Both the position numbers and the translations under genes were made by a program. From assembly GCF_003719305.1 (NCBI RefSeq), contig NZ_RARC01000007.1:124001-188000 (forward strand): a stretch of 64,000 nt of DNA, read 5' to 3'. Source of the DNA: Mycolicibacterium stellerae. Its GTDB lineage: Bacteria; Actinomycetota; Actinomycetes; Mycobacteriales; Mycobacteriaceae. Positions 17,964 to 25,651 of the stretch are shown here, one piece after another; within the stretch, counting starts at the first letter, position 1, and every line of letters starts with the position of its first letter. Below the pieces are notes generated by a model that was given only the letters and a program-made list of their open reading frames with translations, was not told the DNA's origin and searched no databases.

Positions 17964-17976
17964 TGGTTTCACCGTA
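17964..17976 (-). promoter_or_regulatory. Leaderless promoter -10 for the SDR-CPBP operon
   Basis: Minus-strand TACGGT (17976-17971) and GAAACCA precede ATG at 17963. Confidence 0.55.
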
Positions 17977-18014
17977 CGGTCTTACCCGGACTCAGCCGAC
18001 GGGAACCGGAACGG

Positions 18015-18539
18015 TCAGTCGAGCGCGGCGCGGTGCAGATCGATCAACCGTTGGTAAACCTCCGCGTTGTAACGGTTGTTGGCGATCTCGGCGTCGCTGA
18101 GTTCGCGCCGAACGGCACCCGGCACGCCGGTGACGAGCGATCGCGGCGGCACCACGACGCCCTGTGGCACCAACGCGGAGGCCGCGATCAACGAGCCCTT
18201 GCCGATGCGTGCGCCGTTGAGGATGACGGCGCCGATGCCGATGAGCGCGTCGTCCTCGACTTCGCAGCCGTGCAACACAGCGTTGTGGCCGACGCTGACG
18301 CCTGCGCCGACCTTGACGGGGAACTCCGAGTCGACGTGGATGGTGACGCCGTCCTGGATGTTGGTGCCGAACCCGATCTCGATGGGTTCGGCCTCGGCCC
18401 GCAGCGTCGCGCCGTACCAGACGCTGGCCCTGGCGGCGAGGCTGACCTGCCCGATAAGGGTTGCGTTCGGCGCGACCCAGCTCTCGGCGTGCAATTTCGG
18501 CGCGCGTCCGCGAATGGGGACGATCAGCGGCTCAGCCAT
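18015..18539 (-). CDS. Gamma-class carbonic anhydrase-like protein, left-handed beta-helix, Rv3525c-like
   Basis: The ATG at 18539 gives 174 residues, the length recalled for Rv3525c. Hexapeptide repeats (NATLIGQVSL, ASVWYGATLR, TNIQDGVTIH) build a left-handed beta-helix. The three metal His expected of gamma-carbonic anhydrases sit in TIHVD and VGHNAVLHGC. The family hydrates CO2 or acts as a metal-dependent acyl enzyme (CaiE/PaaY-like). It is cytosolic, with no signal peptide. An extension starting at 18560 adds seven residues and is less likely. The gene is isolated, downstream of a repeat-family-2 copy. Confidence 0.9.
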   Translation of the reverse strand: MAEPLIVPIRGRAPKLHAESWVAPNATLIGQVSLAARASVWYGATLRAEAEPIEIGFGTNIQDGVTIHVDSEFPVKVGAGVSVGHNAVLHGCEVEDDALIGIGAVILNGARIGKGSLIAASALVPQGVVVPPRSLVTGVPGAVRRELSDAEIANNRYNAEVYQRLIDLHRAALD

Positions 18540-18566
18540 GCGCGCCATCGTCGCACCCACCCTTTG

Positions 18567-18630
18567 CGCGCAAACCGACGTTTCGCAGAAAAAGTGCGAG
18601 TAACCGCCGCCAAAACGTAGATCTCGGCGC
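18567..18630. repeat. Repeat family 2, copy 2 (64 bp)
   Basis: This is a gapless partner of 14696-14759. It sits between the GlxA-type regulator stop (18644) and the carbonic anhydrase start (18539), both on the minus strand. Confidence 0.7.
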
Positions 18631-18643
18631 GACTAGTGACGGG

Positions 18644-19600
18644 TCAGGCGCCTTGGTAGACCTTGCGATAGCTCGACGGGGACATGCCAACGCCGCGACG
18701 CAGGTGATGTCGCAGATTGCCGCCGGTGCCAAGACCCGACAGCCTGGCGACCTCGTCGATCGGCAGGTCACGGGACTCCAGCAATTCGCGGGCGCGGTCG
18801 ACGCGTCTGCTCCGAATCCAGGCACCCGGCGACTCGCCGGTCTCTTCGCGGAAACGGCGGTTGAATGTGCGCGCGCTCATCTTCGCGTGCCGCGCCAGCC
18901 GTTTCACCGTCAGCTCGCCGTCGAGGTGACCCAGTGCCCATTCGCGTGTCGACGCGGTCGAGTAATGATCCGGCGTCGGCACGTGGCGATCGATGAACTG
19001 CGCCTGACCGCCTTCCCGCCACGGCGGCACCACGCAGTATCTTGCGACGGCATTGGCCACTTGTGCGCCGTGGTCACGCCGAATGATGTGCAGGCACAGG
19101 TCGATTCCCGCCGCTAGTCCCGCGGACGTCAGGACGTCTCCGTCATCGACGAACAACACGTTCTCATCGACGAGCACCTCGGGATGCATGCGGCGCATCG
19201 CATCGGCGAACTTCCAGTGGGTGGTGGCAGGCCGCCCGTCGAGTAAGCCGGCCGCGGCGAGAATGAAGGCGCCGGTGCAGATCGACACGAGCCGGGTGCC
19301 GGCACGAATCAGTGCCAGCGCGGCGGAAACCTCGCTCGGGAGTACGCCGTCGATGCGGGCGGGCGGATATCGAGTTCCGGGGATCACCACGGTGTCGGCG
19401 GTGGCGAGCGCGGCGGCGCCTGCGCTCGGCACGATGTCGAATCCCGATGTGGCTGCCACCCGATCGCCGGTCAGTCCGCAGGTGACCACCTCGTAGAGCG
19501 CATTGCCGTCGGCGTCGGTGGCGCTGGAGAACAGGGTCGGCGCGATCGCCGCGTCGAAGCCGACCACGGGCGGCAGCAGCAGGACGACGACACGATGCAC
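18644..19600 (-). CDS. GlxA/FtrA-type AraC regulator with DJ-1/PfpI domain
   Basis: The 318-residue protein has an N-terminal DJ-1/PfpI amidotransferase-like domain (residues ~1-180; SICTGAFILAAAGLLDGR with the nucleophile-elbow Cys). A C-terminal AraC double helix-turn-helix follows (residues ~215-310; TVKRLARHAKMSARTFNRRFREETGESP). It begins at GTG 19600 with a leaderless CAATAT box. GlxA-type regulators sense small metabolites and control neighbouring transporters or catabolic genes. It is divergent from the MFS transporter at 19684, a probable target. The inducer is unknown. Confidence 0.9.
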   Translation of the reverse strand: MHRVVVLLLPPVVGFDAAIAPTLFSSATDADGNALYEVVTCGLTGDRVAATSGFDIVPSAGAAALATADTVVIPGTRYPPARIDGVLPSEVSAALALIRAGTRLVSICTGAFILAAAGLLDGRPATTHWKFADAMRRMHPEVLVDENVLFVDDGDVLTSAGLAAGIDLCLHIIRRDHGAQVANAVARYCVVPPWREGGQAQFIDRHVPTPDHYSTASTREWALGHLDGELTVKRLARHAKMSARTFNRRFREETGESPGAWIRSRRVDRARELLESRDLPIDEVARLSGLGTGGNLRHHLRRGVGMSPSSYRKVYQGA

Positions 19601-19613
19601 GCGGTCAATATTG
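19601..19613 (-). promoter_or_regulatory. Leaderless promoter -10 for the GlxA-type regulator
   Basis: Minus-strand CAATAT (19613-19608), seven bases, then GTG at 19600. TGGCA/TGCCA half-sites about 25 bp apart in the shared 50-100 bp region may be the regulator's own site. Confidence 0.45.
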
Positions 19614-19683
19614 GCACGTTTTTGATGACTGTTGTCGTTCTTGCCACTATGTGCAGGCCGGGCCCATCGGACACAGTGTTCTG

Positions 19684-20964
19684 GTGACGCTCGCCGCCGC
19701 AGACAAACGCACGCCCGTCGGCCGGATCCACTGGGCCTGGGTGGTGGCCGCCGTCAGCTTCATCGCGATCCTCGGGGCCGCGGGGTTCCGCTCGGTCCCC
19801 GGGGTGATGATGACGCCGCTGCACCACGAGTTCGGCTGGTCGCACGGCACGGTCGGACTGGCGATGTCGGTCAACATGACGCTGTTCGGCCTGACGGCGC
19901 CCTTCGCCGCCGCCCTGATGGACCGGTTCGGCGTGCGTCCCGTCCTCTCGGCGGCGCTGACGCTCGTCGCGGCCGGATCGGCGCTGAGCGTGTTCATGAC
20001 GGCCAGCTGGCAGCTGGTGCTGTTGTGGGGGGTGCTGGTCGGTGTCGGCACCGGGTCGATCTCGATGGGCTTCGTCGCGACGGTAGCGACCCGATGGTTC
20101 GATGCACGACGCGGGCTGGTCACCGGCGTGCTCACCGCGGCGAGTGCGACGGGCCAGCTGATCTTCCTGCCGGTCGTTGCGCAGGTCACCGAACACCACG
20201 GGTGGCGCTGGGCGTCTCTCATCGTCGCCGCGGCCGCGCTTGCCGTGGTGCCATTGGTCCTGGTGTTCATGCGTAACTACCCGCAGGACAAGGGCTTGAC
20301 CGCCTACGGCGCCACCGAAGCGGCCGAGCCCGCGGCGGTGCCTGCGTCAAGTTTCCGCAGCGCGTTCGACGGCCTGCTCCTCGGCGCGAGGGTGCCCGCC
20401 TTCTGGCTGCTGGCCGGCAGCTTCGCGATCTGCGGCATGACCACAAACGGGCTGATCGGGACGCACTTCATACCCGCCGCCAACGACCACGGCATGCCGA
20501 CCACCGTCGCGGCGGGGCTGCTGGCCACGGTCGGCATCCTCGACGTCGCAGGCACCGTGTTCTCCGGCTGGCTCACCGACCGTGTGGATCCGCGGTTGCT
20601 GCTGGTCATCTACTACACCGGCCGTGGGGTGTCCCTGCTGTTGCTGCCGTCGCTGCTTTCCCCGCATGCCGAACCCAGCACTTGGGTCTTCGTGATCTTC
20701 TACGGCCTGGACTGGGTGGCCACCGTCCCTCCGACGATCGTGCTGTGCCGCAATTACTTCGGCGCGAGCACACCCGTGGTGTTCGGCTGGGTCTTCGCGT
20801 CGCATCAACTCGGCGCCGCGATCGCTGCGGCAGGGGCCGGCAAACTGCGTGATCTGCAGGGCGATTACGACCTCGCGTTCTACCTCGCCGCGGGCCTCTG
20901 CATCGTTGCAGCGGCGCTCTGTGCGAATGTTCGCAAAGCGCAGGTCAGCACCCCTGCGACATGA
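19684..20964 (+). CDS. MFS transporter (oxalate/formate antiporter-like)
   Basis: The 426-residue protein has twelve hydrophobic helices, opening IHWAWVVAAVSFIAILGAAGF and carrying the RFG(V)RPVL loop after helix 2. The SVPGVMMTPLHHEFGWSHGTVGLAMSVN segment resembles the oxalate/formate and monocarboxylate MFS group. Starts at 19651 and 19684 are both possible GTG codons. 19684 is preferred because a CACTAT box lies at 19645-19650, placing the transcript start after 19651. It is divergent from the GlxA-type regulator. It likely imports or exports an organic acid (inference). Confidence 0.83.
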   Translation: MTLAAADKRTPVGRIHWAWVVAAVSFIAILGAAGFRSVPGVMMTPLHHEFGWSHGTVGLAMSVNMTLFGLTAPFAAALMDRFGVRPVLSAALTLVAAGSALSVFMTASWQLVLLWGVLVGVGTGSISMGFVATVATRWFDARRGLVTGVLTAASATGQLIFLPVVAQVTEHHGWRWASLIVAAAALAVVPLVLVFMRNYPQDKGLTAYGATEAAEPAAVPASSFRSAFDGLLLGARVPAFWLLAGSFAICGMTTNGLIGTHFIPAANDHGMPTTVAAGLLATVGILDVAGTVFSGWLTDRVDPRLLLVIYYTGRGVSLLLLPSLLSPHAEPSTWVFVIFYGLDWVATVPPTIVLCRNYFGASTPVVFGWVFASHQLGAAIAAAGAGKLRDLQGDYDLAFYLAAGLCIVAAALCANVRKAQVSTPAT

Positions 20965-21044
20965 CTTCTCGGTGATCTTGACTTTGGCAAAGACTGCTCG
21001 GGGCACCTAACATGCCTAGCGACTGACGAGCTGAGGAGCCGATA

Positions 21045-21767
21045 GTGAAGACTCGCACCAGCAAGGCAACGGGCGCAGCGGCGGCAATCGTCGCGATCGC
21101 GGCGTCGATACCGCTGGCAATCAACGCATACGCCGACCCCGAACCGGCGCCGCAGCCTGCAGTGGAGATCCCCGACCCGCAGGGCAACTGTGACCCGTTC
21201 AAGGCGGCAGTGCCCAACTGGAAGGGGCTGAACGACGTGCCGGTCAGCAAGGCGCTGGCCAGCATCCCCGATATCAGCACCTTCAACTCGGCGGTGTCCG
21301 GCGGGCTGAATCCCCAGGTCAACATCACCTCGGTGCTGGACAACGGGCCGTACGTGGTGTTCGCACCGACCAACGACGCGTTCGCCGCGCTCGAGCCCGC
21401 CCAGCTCGAGGCGCTGAAGACCGATCCGGCCGCACTGACCAAGCTGGACTACTACCACGTATTCCTTGGCCTGCTGGGACCCGAAGACGTGCACGGGCAG
21501 CGTCCCACCCAGGAGGGCGCCGAAATCAAGGTCGAAGGCAAGAACGGCGACATCAAGGTCAACGACACCGCCAAGGTGATCTGTGGTGGCATTCAGGCCG
21601 AGAACGCGCGCATCTACATCATCGACAAGGTGCTGGATCCCGCGAGTCCGCCCGAGCCGCTGACTCCGACCCTGAGTAGCTCGTCGTCGACGACCACGAC
21701 GACGACGACCACGTCGGAGATGCCCAATGCCGAGGTGGTTCCAGGGGCCGAGGCGCCGGCCGGATAA
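21045..21767 (+). CDS. Secreted fasciclin-domain protein with Thr/Ser-rich tail
   Basis: The GTG at 21045 follows GAGGAG. Residues 1-31 form a Sec signal peptide ending near NAYADP. A single fasciclin (FAS1) domain covers residues ~45-195, with the H1 box YVVFAPTNDAFAAL and the H2-like box ARIYIIDKVLDP. The last ~40 residues are a Ser/Thr/Pro/Glu-rich tail with a run of about eight Thr. Mycobacterial FAS1 proteins (the MPT70/MPT83 group) are exported or surface-bound adhesin-like proteins. No lipobox is seen, so it is probably secreted. The Thr tail could be O-mannosylated (inference). Confidence 0.88.
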   Translation: MKTRTSKATGAAAAIVAIAASIPLAINAYADPEPAPQPAVEIPDPQGNCDPFKAAVPNWKGLNDVPVSKALASIPDISTFNSAVSGGLNPQVNITSVLDNGPYVVFAPTNDAFAALEPAQLEALKTDPAALTKLDYYHVFLGLLGPEDVHGQRPTQEGAEIKVEGKNGDIKVNDTAKVICGGIQAENARIYIIDKVLDPASPPEPLTPTLSSSSSTTTTTTTTSEMPNAEVVPGAEAPAG

Positions 21768-21779
21768 CGGCTCGCGCGC

Positions 21780-22574
21780 CTACCTGGCTTTCCACACGGG
21801 TTGGCGCTTCTCGGCGAACGCCAGGGGTCCTTCCCTGGCATCCTCCGAACGGATGAGCGTCCCGATCTCGCGCATGGTCCTGCCCCAGCCGGGCTCGTCG
21901 CCGGTGATGACGTCGTCGTCGACGCCCATTGCCACCCGCTTGCTGGCCCATACGGCCAACGGGGCATTGACGGTGATCCGCTCGGCGAGCGCAAGCGCGG
22001 CGTCGACGGCGGTGCCGTCGGGCACGACCTGATTGATCAGGCCCCACTTGAGCGCGTCGGCCGAACTCATCGGCTCTCCGGTGAGGATCAGCTCCATCGC
22101 GACCTTGCGCGGCAGGTGGTCCACGATGCGGAAGACGCCACCGGCGGCGGCGATGAGCCCGCGCTTCACCTCGGGCAGGCCGAACTTCGCGCGTTCCTCG
22201 GCCACCACGAGATCGCTTGCGAGGGCGAGTTCAGAGCCGCCGCCCAGAGCGGTGCCGTTCACCGCCGCGACGGTCGGCTTGTCGATGTAGTGGTGGACGT
22301 AGCCCGCGAAGCCCCACTCGCTGTGGTCGGGGTGGAAGAGGTTCTCGCGTCGAGATATGGCCTTGAGATCGGCTCCGGCACAGAAGGATTCACCGGCGCC
22401 GGTGATGACGACCGCGCGCACATCCGGGTCGTCCTGCGCTTCCTGTAATGCGTCACCGACGGCGACGCTGAGGGCGCTGTTGACGGCGTTGCGCGCCTCG
22501 GGCCGGTTCAGGGTGATGACCATGACGTTGCCCCGCCGCTCGGTGAGAGCGGCGGGAGCAGGAGCGTCTGTCAC
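21780..22574 (-). CDS. Enoyl-CoA hydratase/isomerase family protein (crotonase)
   Basis: The 264-residue crotonase shows VITGAGESFCAGADLKAI (oxyanion hole) and FGLPEVKRGLIAAAGG. The first hydratase Glu is present (LPEV), unlike in echA10. The C-terminal helices end GPLAFAEKRQPVWKAR. The GTG start overlaps the thiolase stop by 4 bp (GTGA), so thiolase and hydratase are translated from one message. Together they would carry out hydration and thiolytic cleavage of an acyl-CoA. Substrate chain length is not evident. I cannot assign an echA number safely. Confidence 0.88.
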   Translation of the reverse strand: MTDAPAPAALTERRGNVMVITLNRPEARNAVNSALSVAVGDALQEAQDDPDVRAVVITGAGESFCAGADLKAISRRENLFHPDHSEWGFAGYVHHYIDKPTVAAVNGTALGGGSELALASDLVVAEERAKFGLPEVKRGLIAAAGGVFRIVDHLPRKVAMELILTGEPMSSADALKWGLINQVVPDGTAVDAALALAERITVNAPLAVWASKRVAMGVDDDVITGDEPGWGRTMREIGTLIRSEDAREGPLAFAEKRQPVWKAR

Positions 22575-23716
22575 AACAACTCGACGATGGTGGCGTTGGC
22601 CTGGCCGCCGCCCTCACACATGGTCTGCAGGCCGTACTGAATTCCCTTGTCCCGCATGTGGTACAGCATGGTCGTCATGATGCGGGCGCCCGATCCGCCG
22701 AGCGGGTGGCCAAGTGCGATCGCGCCACCGTTGGGGTTGAGCTTCTTCTCGTCGGCGCCGATGTCCTTCAGCCACGCCAGCGGCACCGGCGCGAAGGCCT
22801 CGTTGACCTCGAAGACGCCTATCTCCTCGACCTTCAGCCCGGACTTCTTGAGCGCCTTCTGCGTTGCGGGGATCGGGGCGGTCAGCATGATCACCGGGTC
22901 CGCGCCCGCGAGGGTCGCCGTGTGCACCCTGGCGAGTGGCTTGAGCCCCAACGACTTCGCCTTCTCCGCCGACATGATCAACAACGCGGCAGAGCCGTCG
23001 GAGATCTGGCTGGAGTTCCCGGCATGGATCACACCGTCCTCCTTGAACGCAGGCTTGAGCGTCGCCATCTTCTCGATGGTGGTGCCGCGTCGGATGCCCT
23101 CGTCCTTGAGCACCGGGTTGCCGTCCTGGTCCTTGATGGCGACGATCTGGTCGTCGAATGCACCGGAATCCTGTGCCGCGGCGGCCTTCTCGTGGGAGCC
23201 GAGCGAGAACTCGTCGACCGCGGTGCGGTCGAAGCCCCACTGCTCGGCGATCATCTCGGCACCGATGCCCTGGTTCGGGGTCCGCTCGTAGCGGTCCTTG
23301 AAGCCTTGGGGGTACGGGTTTCCGCCGCCTGCCAGCGACGCACCCATCGGCGTGCGCGACATGGACTCGACGCCACCGGCGACGACGGCGTCGTAGTGCC
23401 CGGCCACCACTCCGGCAGCCGCGAAGTGGATGGACTGCTGGCTCGAACCGCACTGGCGATCGATGGTCACGCCGGCGACACTCTCCGGCCAGCCTGCGGT
23501 CAGCAGCGCGGTGCGGCCGATGTCGAGCGCCTGCTCGCCTGCCTGCATGACGCAGCCCCAGATGACGTCGTCGACGATGCCGGGGTCGATACCGGTGCGC
23601 TCGGCGAGGCCGTTGAGAACCTGCGCGGACAGTTCGGCCGGGTGCACGCCCGAAAGACCGCCGTTGCGCTTGCCGACCGGTGACCGTACGGCCTCGACGA
23701 TTACGGCTTCTGCCAT
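22571..23716 (-). CDS. Acetyl-CoA C-acyltransferase (thiolase, FadA family)
   Basis: The ATG at 23716 follows AAGGAGAAG and gives 381 residues. Cys89 in DRQCGSSQQS is the acyl-accepting nucleophile, GGAIALGHPLGGSGAR carries the catalytic His, and MCEGGGQANATI near the C-terminus holds the second Cys. NEAFAPV is also present. It resembles degradative thiolases of the FadA6/FadA3 type, including the pair of Gln in QSIHFAAAG. It cleaves 3-ketoacyl-CoA to acetyl-CoA and a shortened acyl-CoA. The promoter with an overlapping palindrome lies at 23769-23809. Confidence 0.93.
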   Translation of the reverse strand: MAEAVIVEAVRSPVGKRNGGLSGVHPAELSAQVLNGLAERTGIDPGIVDDVIWGCVMQAGEQALDIGRTALLTAGWPESVAGVTIDRQCGSSQQSIHFAAAGVVAGHYDAVVAGGVESMSRTPMGASLAGGGNPYPQGFKDRYERTPNQGIGAEMIAEQWGFDRTAVDEFSLGSHEKAAAAQDSGAFDDQIVAIKDQDGNPVLKDEGIRRGTTIEKMATLKPAFKEDGVIHAGNSSQISDGSAALLIMSAEKAKSLGLKPLARVHTATLAGADPVIMLTAPIPATQKALKKSGLKVEEIGVFEVNEAFAPVPLAWLKDIGADEKKLNPNGGAIALGHPLGGSGARIMTTMLYHMRDKGIQYGLQTMCEGGGQANATIVELL

Positions 23717-23768
23717 CACACTTCTCCTTCGAAGATTTTCCTGTGTTCTCCCACGACGTCCATTCTCG

Positions 23769-23809
23769 AACGTAGAGGAACAAGGTTTACTAGGTCAACC
23801 TACTGGTTG
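23769..23809 (-). promoter_or_regulatory. Thiolase-operon promoter with overlapping palindromic operator
   Basis: On the minus strand TTGACC (23798-23793), 18 bases, TACGTT (23774-23769) form a -35/-10 pair. The inverted repeat CAACC-TACT-GGTTG (23796-23809) covers the -35 box, as expected for a TetR-type repressor of fatty-acid genes. No regulator in the window is assigned to it. Confidence 0.5.
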
Positions 23810-23814
23810 GTAGA

Positions 23815-23928
23815 TCACCCCACCTCCGCGGCCCACTTCATGTGGCCCTCGAAGCCCAGGTCGTCGGCCATCTTGCGATAGCGGTCGCGGTAGTCGCGGA
23901 ACGCCGCCGTCTCGGCCTTGTCGTCAGG
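23815..23928 (-). pseudogene. Orphan C-terminal gene remnant (~37 codons), family unknown
   Basis: From about 23925 down to the TGA at 23817-23815 there is an in-frame stretch encoding DDKAETAAFRDYRDRYRKMA and then DDLGFEGHMKWAAEVG. It looks like the end of a normal enzyme: balanced composition, with 35 of 36 sense codons ending in G or C. A stop lies two codons upstream in the same frame, and the neighbouring methyltransferase ends inside it, so there is no start. I read it as the 3' end of a gene whose body was removed when the methyltransferase segment joined here. I could not name the parent family. Confidence 0.45.
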
Positions 23929-24676
23929 TCACGGCGACGAGGTACTCGCCGCGGTAGCGCAGCGTTCCGTCGTCAGCCTCATTCACCTCGTCGACCCAGC
24001 GCAGATAGGTCTCGCGGACGATCTCGTCGCCGACGTCGGCGCGCAAGGCGACAAGGGGTGGAAAGCGGGTCAGCATGAAATCGGCGTAGCTCGCGGCCGA
24101 CGGCTCGTCGAACTCAACGTCATGCCGCTCGAATTCAACGCCGTCGCCGAGCAGTTCGCGCACGTGGTCTTCGGTACCCCACAGCAGAGGCGATTGGAAA
24201 CCCGGCGGCGGCGGCGCCGAGATCTCGCCGAGCCGCTGGAACATGGCGCCGATGCTGCCCTCGGGCGTCCAACAGGCAATCGCGATACAGCCGTCTTTCC
24301 GGCTGACACGGCGTAACTCATCCGCTGTTCGCCTGTGATCAGGCGCGAACATGTGCCCGATCGCAGAGATGACCCGGTCGAAGCTGTCATCGTTGAATGG
24401 GAGCGACTGCGCGTCCCCTTCGAGCCACTCGATGTCGACGTTCGCCTCGGCTCCCAGCTCGCGGGCGACCGCGATGAGATGCGGCGAAAAGTCCAAGCCG
24501 GTGACTCGTGCACCCAGCTCTGCCGCCGCGATACTTGCATTGCCCGTTCCACATGCGACGTCAAGGACCGTCATCCCGGACTCGACGTGCGCACGCCGTA
24601 CGAGGACATCGGCGATGGAGGTGACCTTCTGCGCCACTGCCTGGTAGTCCCCAGCTCCCCACATGTCGTCGGTCAT
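23924..24676 (-). CDS. Class I SAM-dependent methyltransferase (UbiE/Methyltransf_11 type)
   Basis: The ATG at 24676 gives 250 residues beginning MTDDMWGAGDYQAVAQKV, the usual opening of this actinobacterial group; upstream in-frame ATGs are less typical. Motif I is VLDVACGTGNASIAAAELGA, then GLDFSPHLI, and DSFDRVISAIGHMF as motif II. The acceptor is unknown. Its stop lies at the edge of the gene remnant at 23815-23928, and its codon bias is slightly weaker than that of its neighbours, consistent with a later arrival (inference). It is divergent from the FCD regulator. Confidence 0.83.
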   Translation of the reverse strand: MTDDMWGAGDYQAVAQKVTSIADVLVRRAHVESGMTVLDVACGTGNASIAAAELGARVTGLDFSPHLIAVARELGAEANVDIEWLEGDAQSLPFNDDSFDRVISAIGHMFAPDHRRTADELRRVSRKDGCIAIACWTPEGSIGAMFQRLGEISAPPPPGFQSPLLWGTEDHVRELLGDGVEFERHDVEFDEPSAASYADFMLTRFPPLVALRADVGDEIVRETYLRWVDEVNEADDGTLRYRGEYLVAVT

Positions 24677-24762
24677 GGCGTCAAGCCTTCGCCGGTTGCC
24701 GCCGATAAGCCAGTGGGCGGTTTCAAGTCCCAAGTCCCCTACTCGCAACATGGTTTACTGAG

Positions 24763-24774
24763 TTGTATACCTGG
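24763..24774. promoter_or_regulatory. Candidate FCD/GntR operator TTGTATAC
   Basis: TTGTATACCTGG lies 49 bp upstream of the GntR/FCD start, between divergent genes. FadR-type regulators often bind TTGTATAC-like palindromes. A similar core is seen in the mcr/echA10 gap. Confidence 0.35.
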
Positions 24775-24811
24775 CTGCTACGGCCAGGCGGACCTCGGAT
24801 CAGGAGTAGTG

Positions 24812-25609
24812 GTGGCTCGCAGTACACCGTTGGCGCCGATGATCGGGCCCGACGCGGTCTCATCCGCAGCCGGTGCGCCGATCCGGTCGCCGAAGACGGC
24901 CGAGCTGGTGGCCGGGACACTGCGCCGCATGGTGGTCGACGGCCAACTGAAGGAAGGCGACTACCTGCCCAACGAGGCCGAGCTGATGACGCACTTCGGT
25001 GTCAGCAGGCCGACGCTGCGCGAGGCGGTGCGGGTGTTGGAGTCCGAGCGTTTGGTCGAGGTGCGCCGCGGATCGCGCACCGGCGCGCGCGTTCGGGTGC
25101 CCGGCCCCGAGATCGTCGCCCGTCCCGCCGGCCTTTTACTCGAGCTGTCGGGCGCGACGATCTCAGACGTGATGACGGCGCGCTCCGGGATCGAGCCGAT
25201 GGCGGTCCGACTGCTCACCGAAGCAGGCAGCGCGGAGGCCTTCGACGAGCTCGACCACATGCTCGACGAGGCTATCCCGGCGGGCTGGCAGTCCGGGCGC
25301 CTTGCCGAGACGACGGGTGAGTTCCACCGCAGGCTCGTCGAACTCTCCGGCAACGCAACGCTTGGCATGATCGCGGGCATGCTGCACGAGATCACGGTGC
25401 GGCACACAGCGTTCGTCTTCAAGGAGCGCAGGCCCGTCTCGAAGGCCGACTACGAGAAGGTGATGCGGTCGTACCGGCGGCTGATGGAGTTCATGCGGTC
25501 CGGCGACGGCGCGGCCGCAGAGGCGCATTGGCGCAGACACCTCGACACGACGCGCAACCTGCTGCTGAAGGGGCTCGAGACCGTCAAGGTCCGCGACGTC
25601 GTGGGCTGA
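24812..25609 (+). CDS. GntR-family regulator, FadR/FCD subfamily
   Basis: The GTG at 24812 (five bases after AGGAG; a second GTG lies one codon upstream) gives 265 residues. The winged helix-turn-helix spans residues ~28-95 (TAELVAGTLRRMVVDGQLKEGDYLPNEAEL, FGVSRPTLREAVRVLESERLV), and the FCD ligand domain spans ~115-255 with metal-site His in FHRRL and RRHL. It is probably autoregulated through the TTGTATAC site upstream. Targets may include acyl-CoA genes nearby (inference from the shared core at 13802). Confidence 0.9.
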   Translation: MARSTPLAPMIGPDAVSSAAGAPIRSPKTAELVAGTLRRMVVDGQLKEGDYLPNEAELMTHFGVSRPTLREAVRVLESERLVEVRRGSRTGARVRVPGPEIVARPAGLLLELSGATISDVMTARSGIEPMAVRLLTEAGSAEAFDELDHMLDEAIPAGWQSGRLAETTGEFHRRLVELSGNATLGMIAGMLHEITVRHTAFVFKERRPVSKADYEKVMRSYRRLMEFMRSGDGAAAEAHWRRHLDTTRNLLLKGLETVKVRDVVG

Positions 25610-25651
25610 CTCGCCGCCGCATGCCCTCCCCGAGACTGCTGGGAGATCGCG

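Noticed and set aside
21670..21720. ACG-type trinucleotide run at the end of the fasciclin gene
   Set aside because: It encodes a Thr/Ser tail of an exported protein; low-complexity coding, not an independent repeat element.
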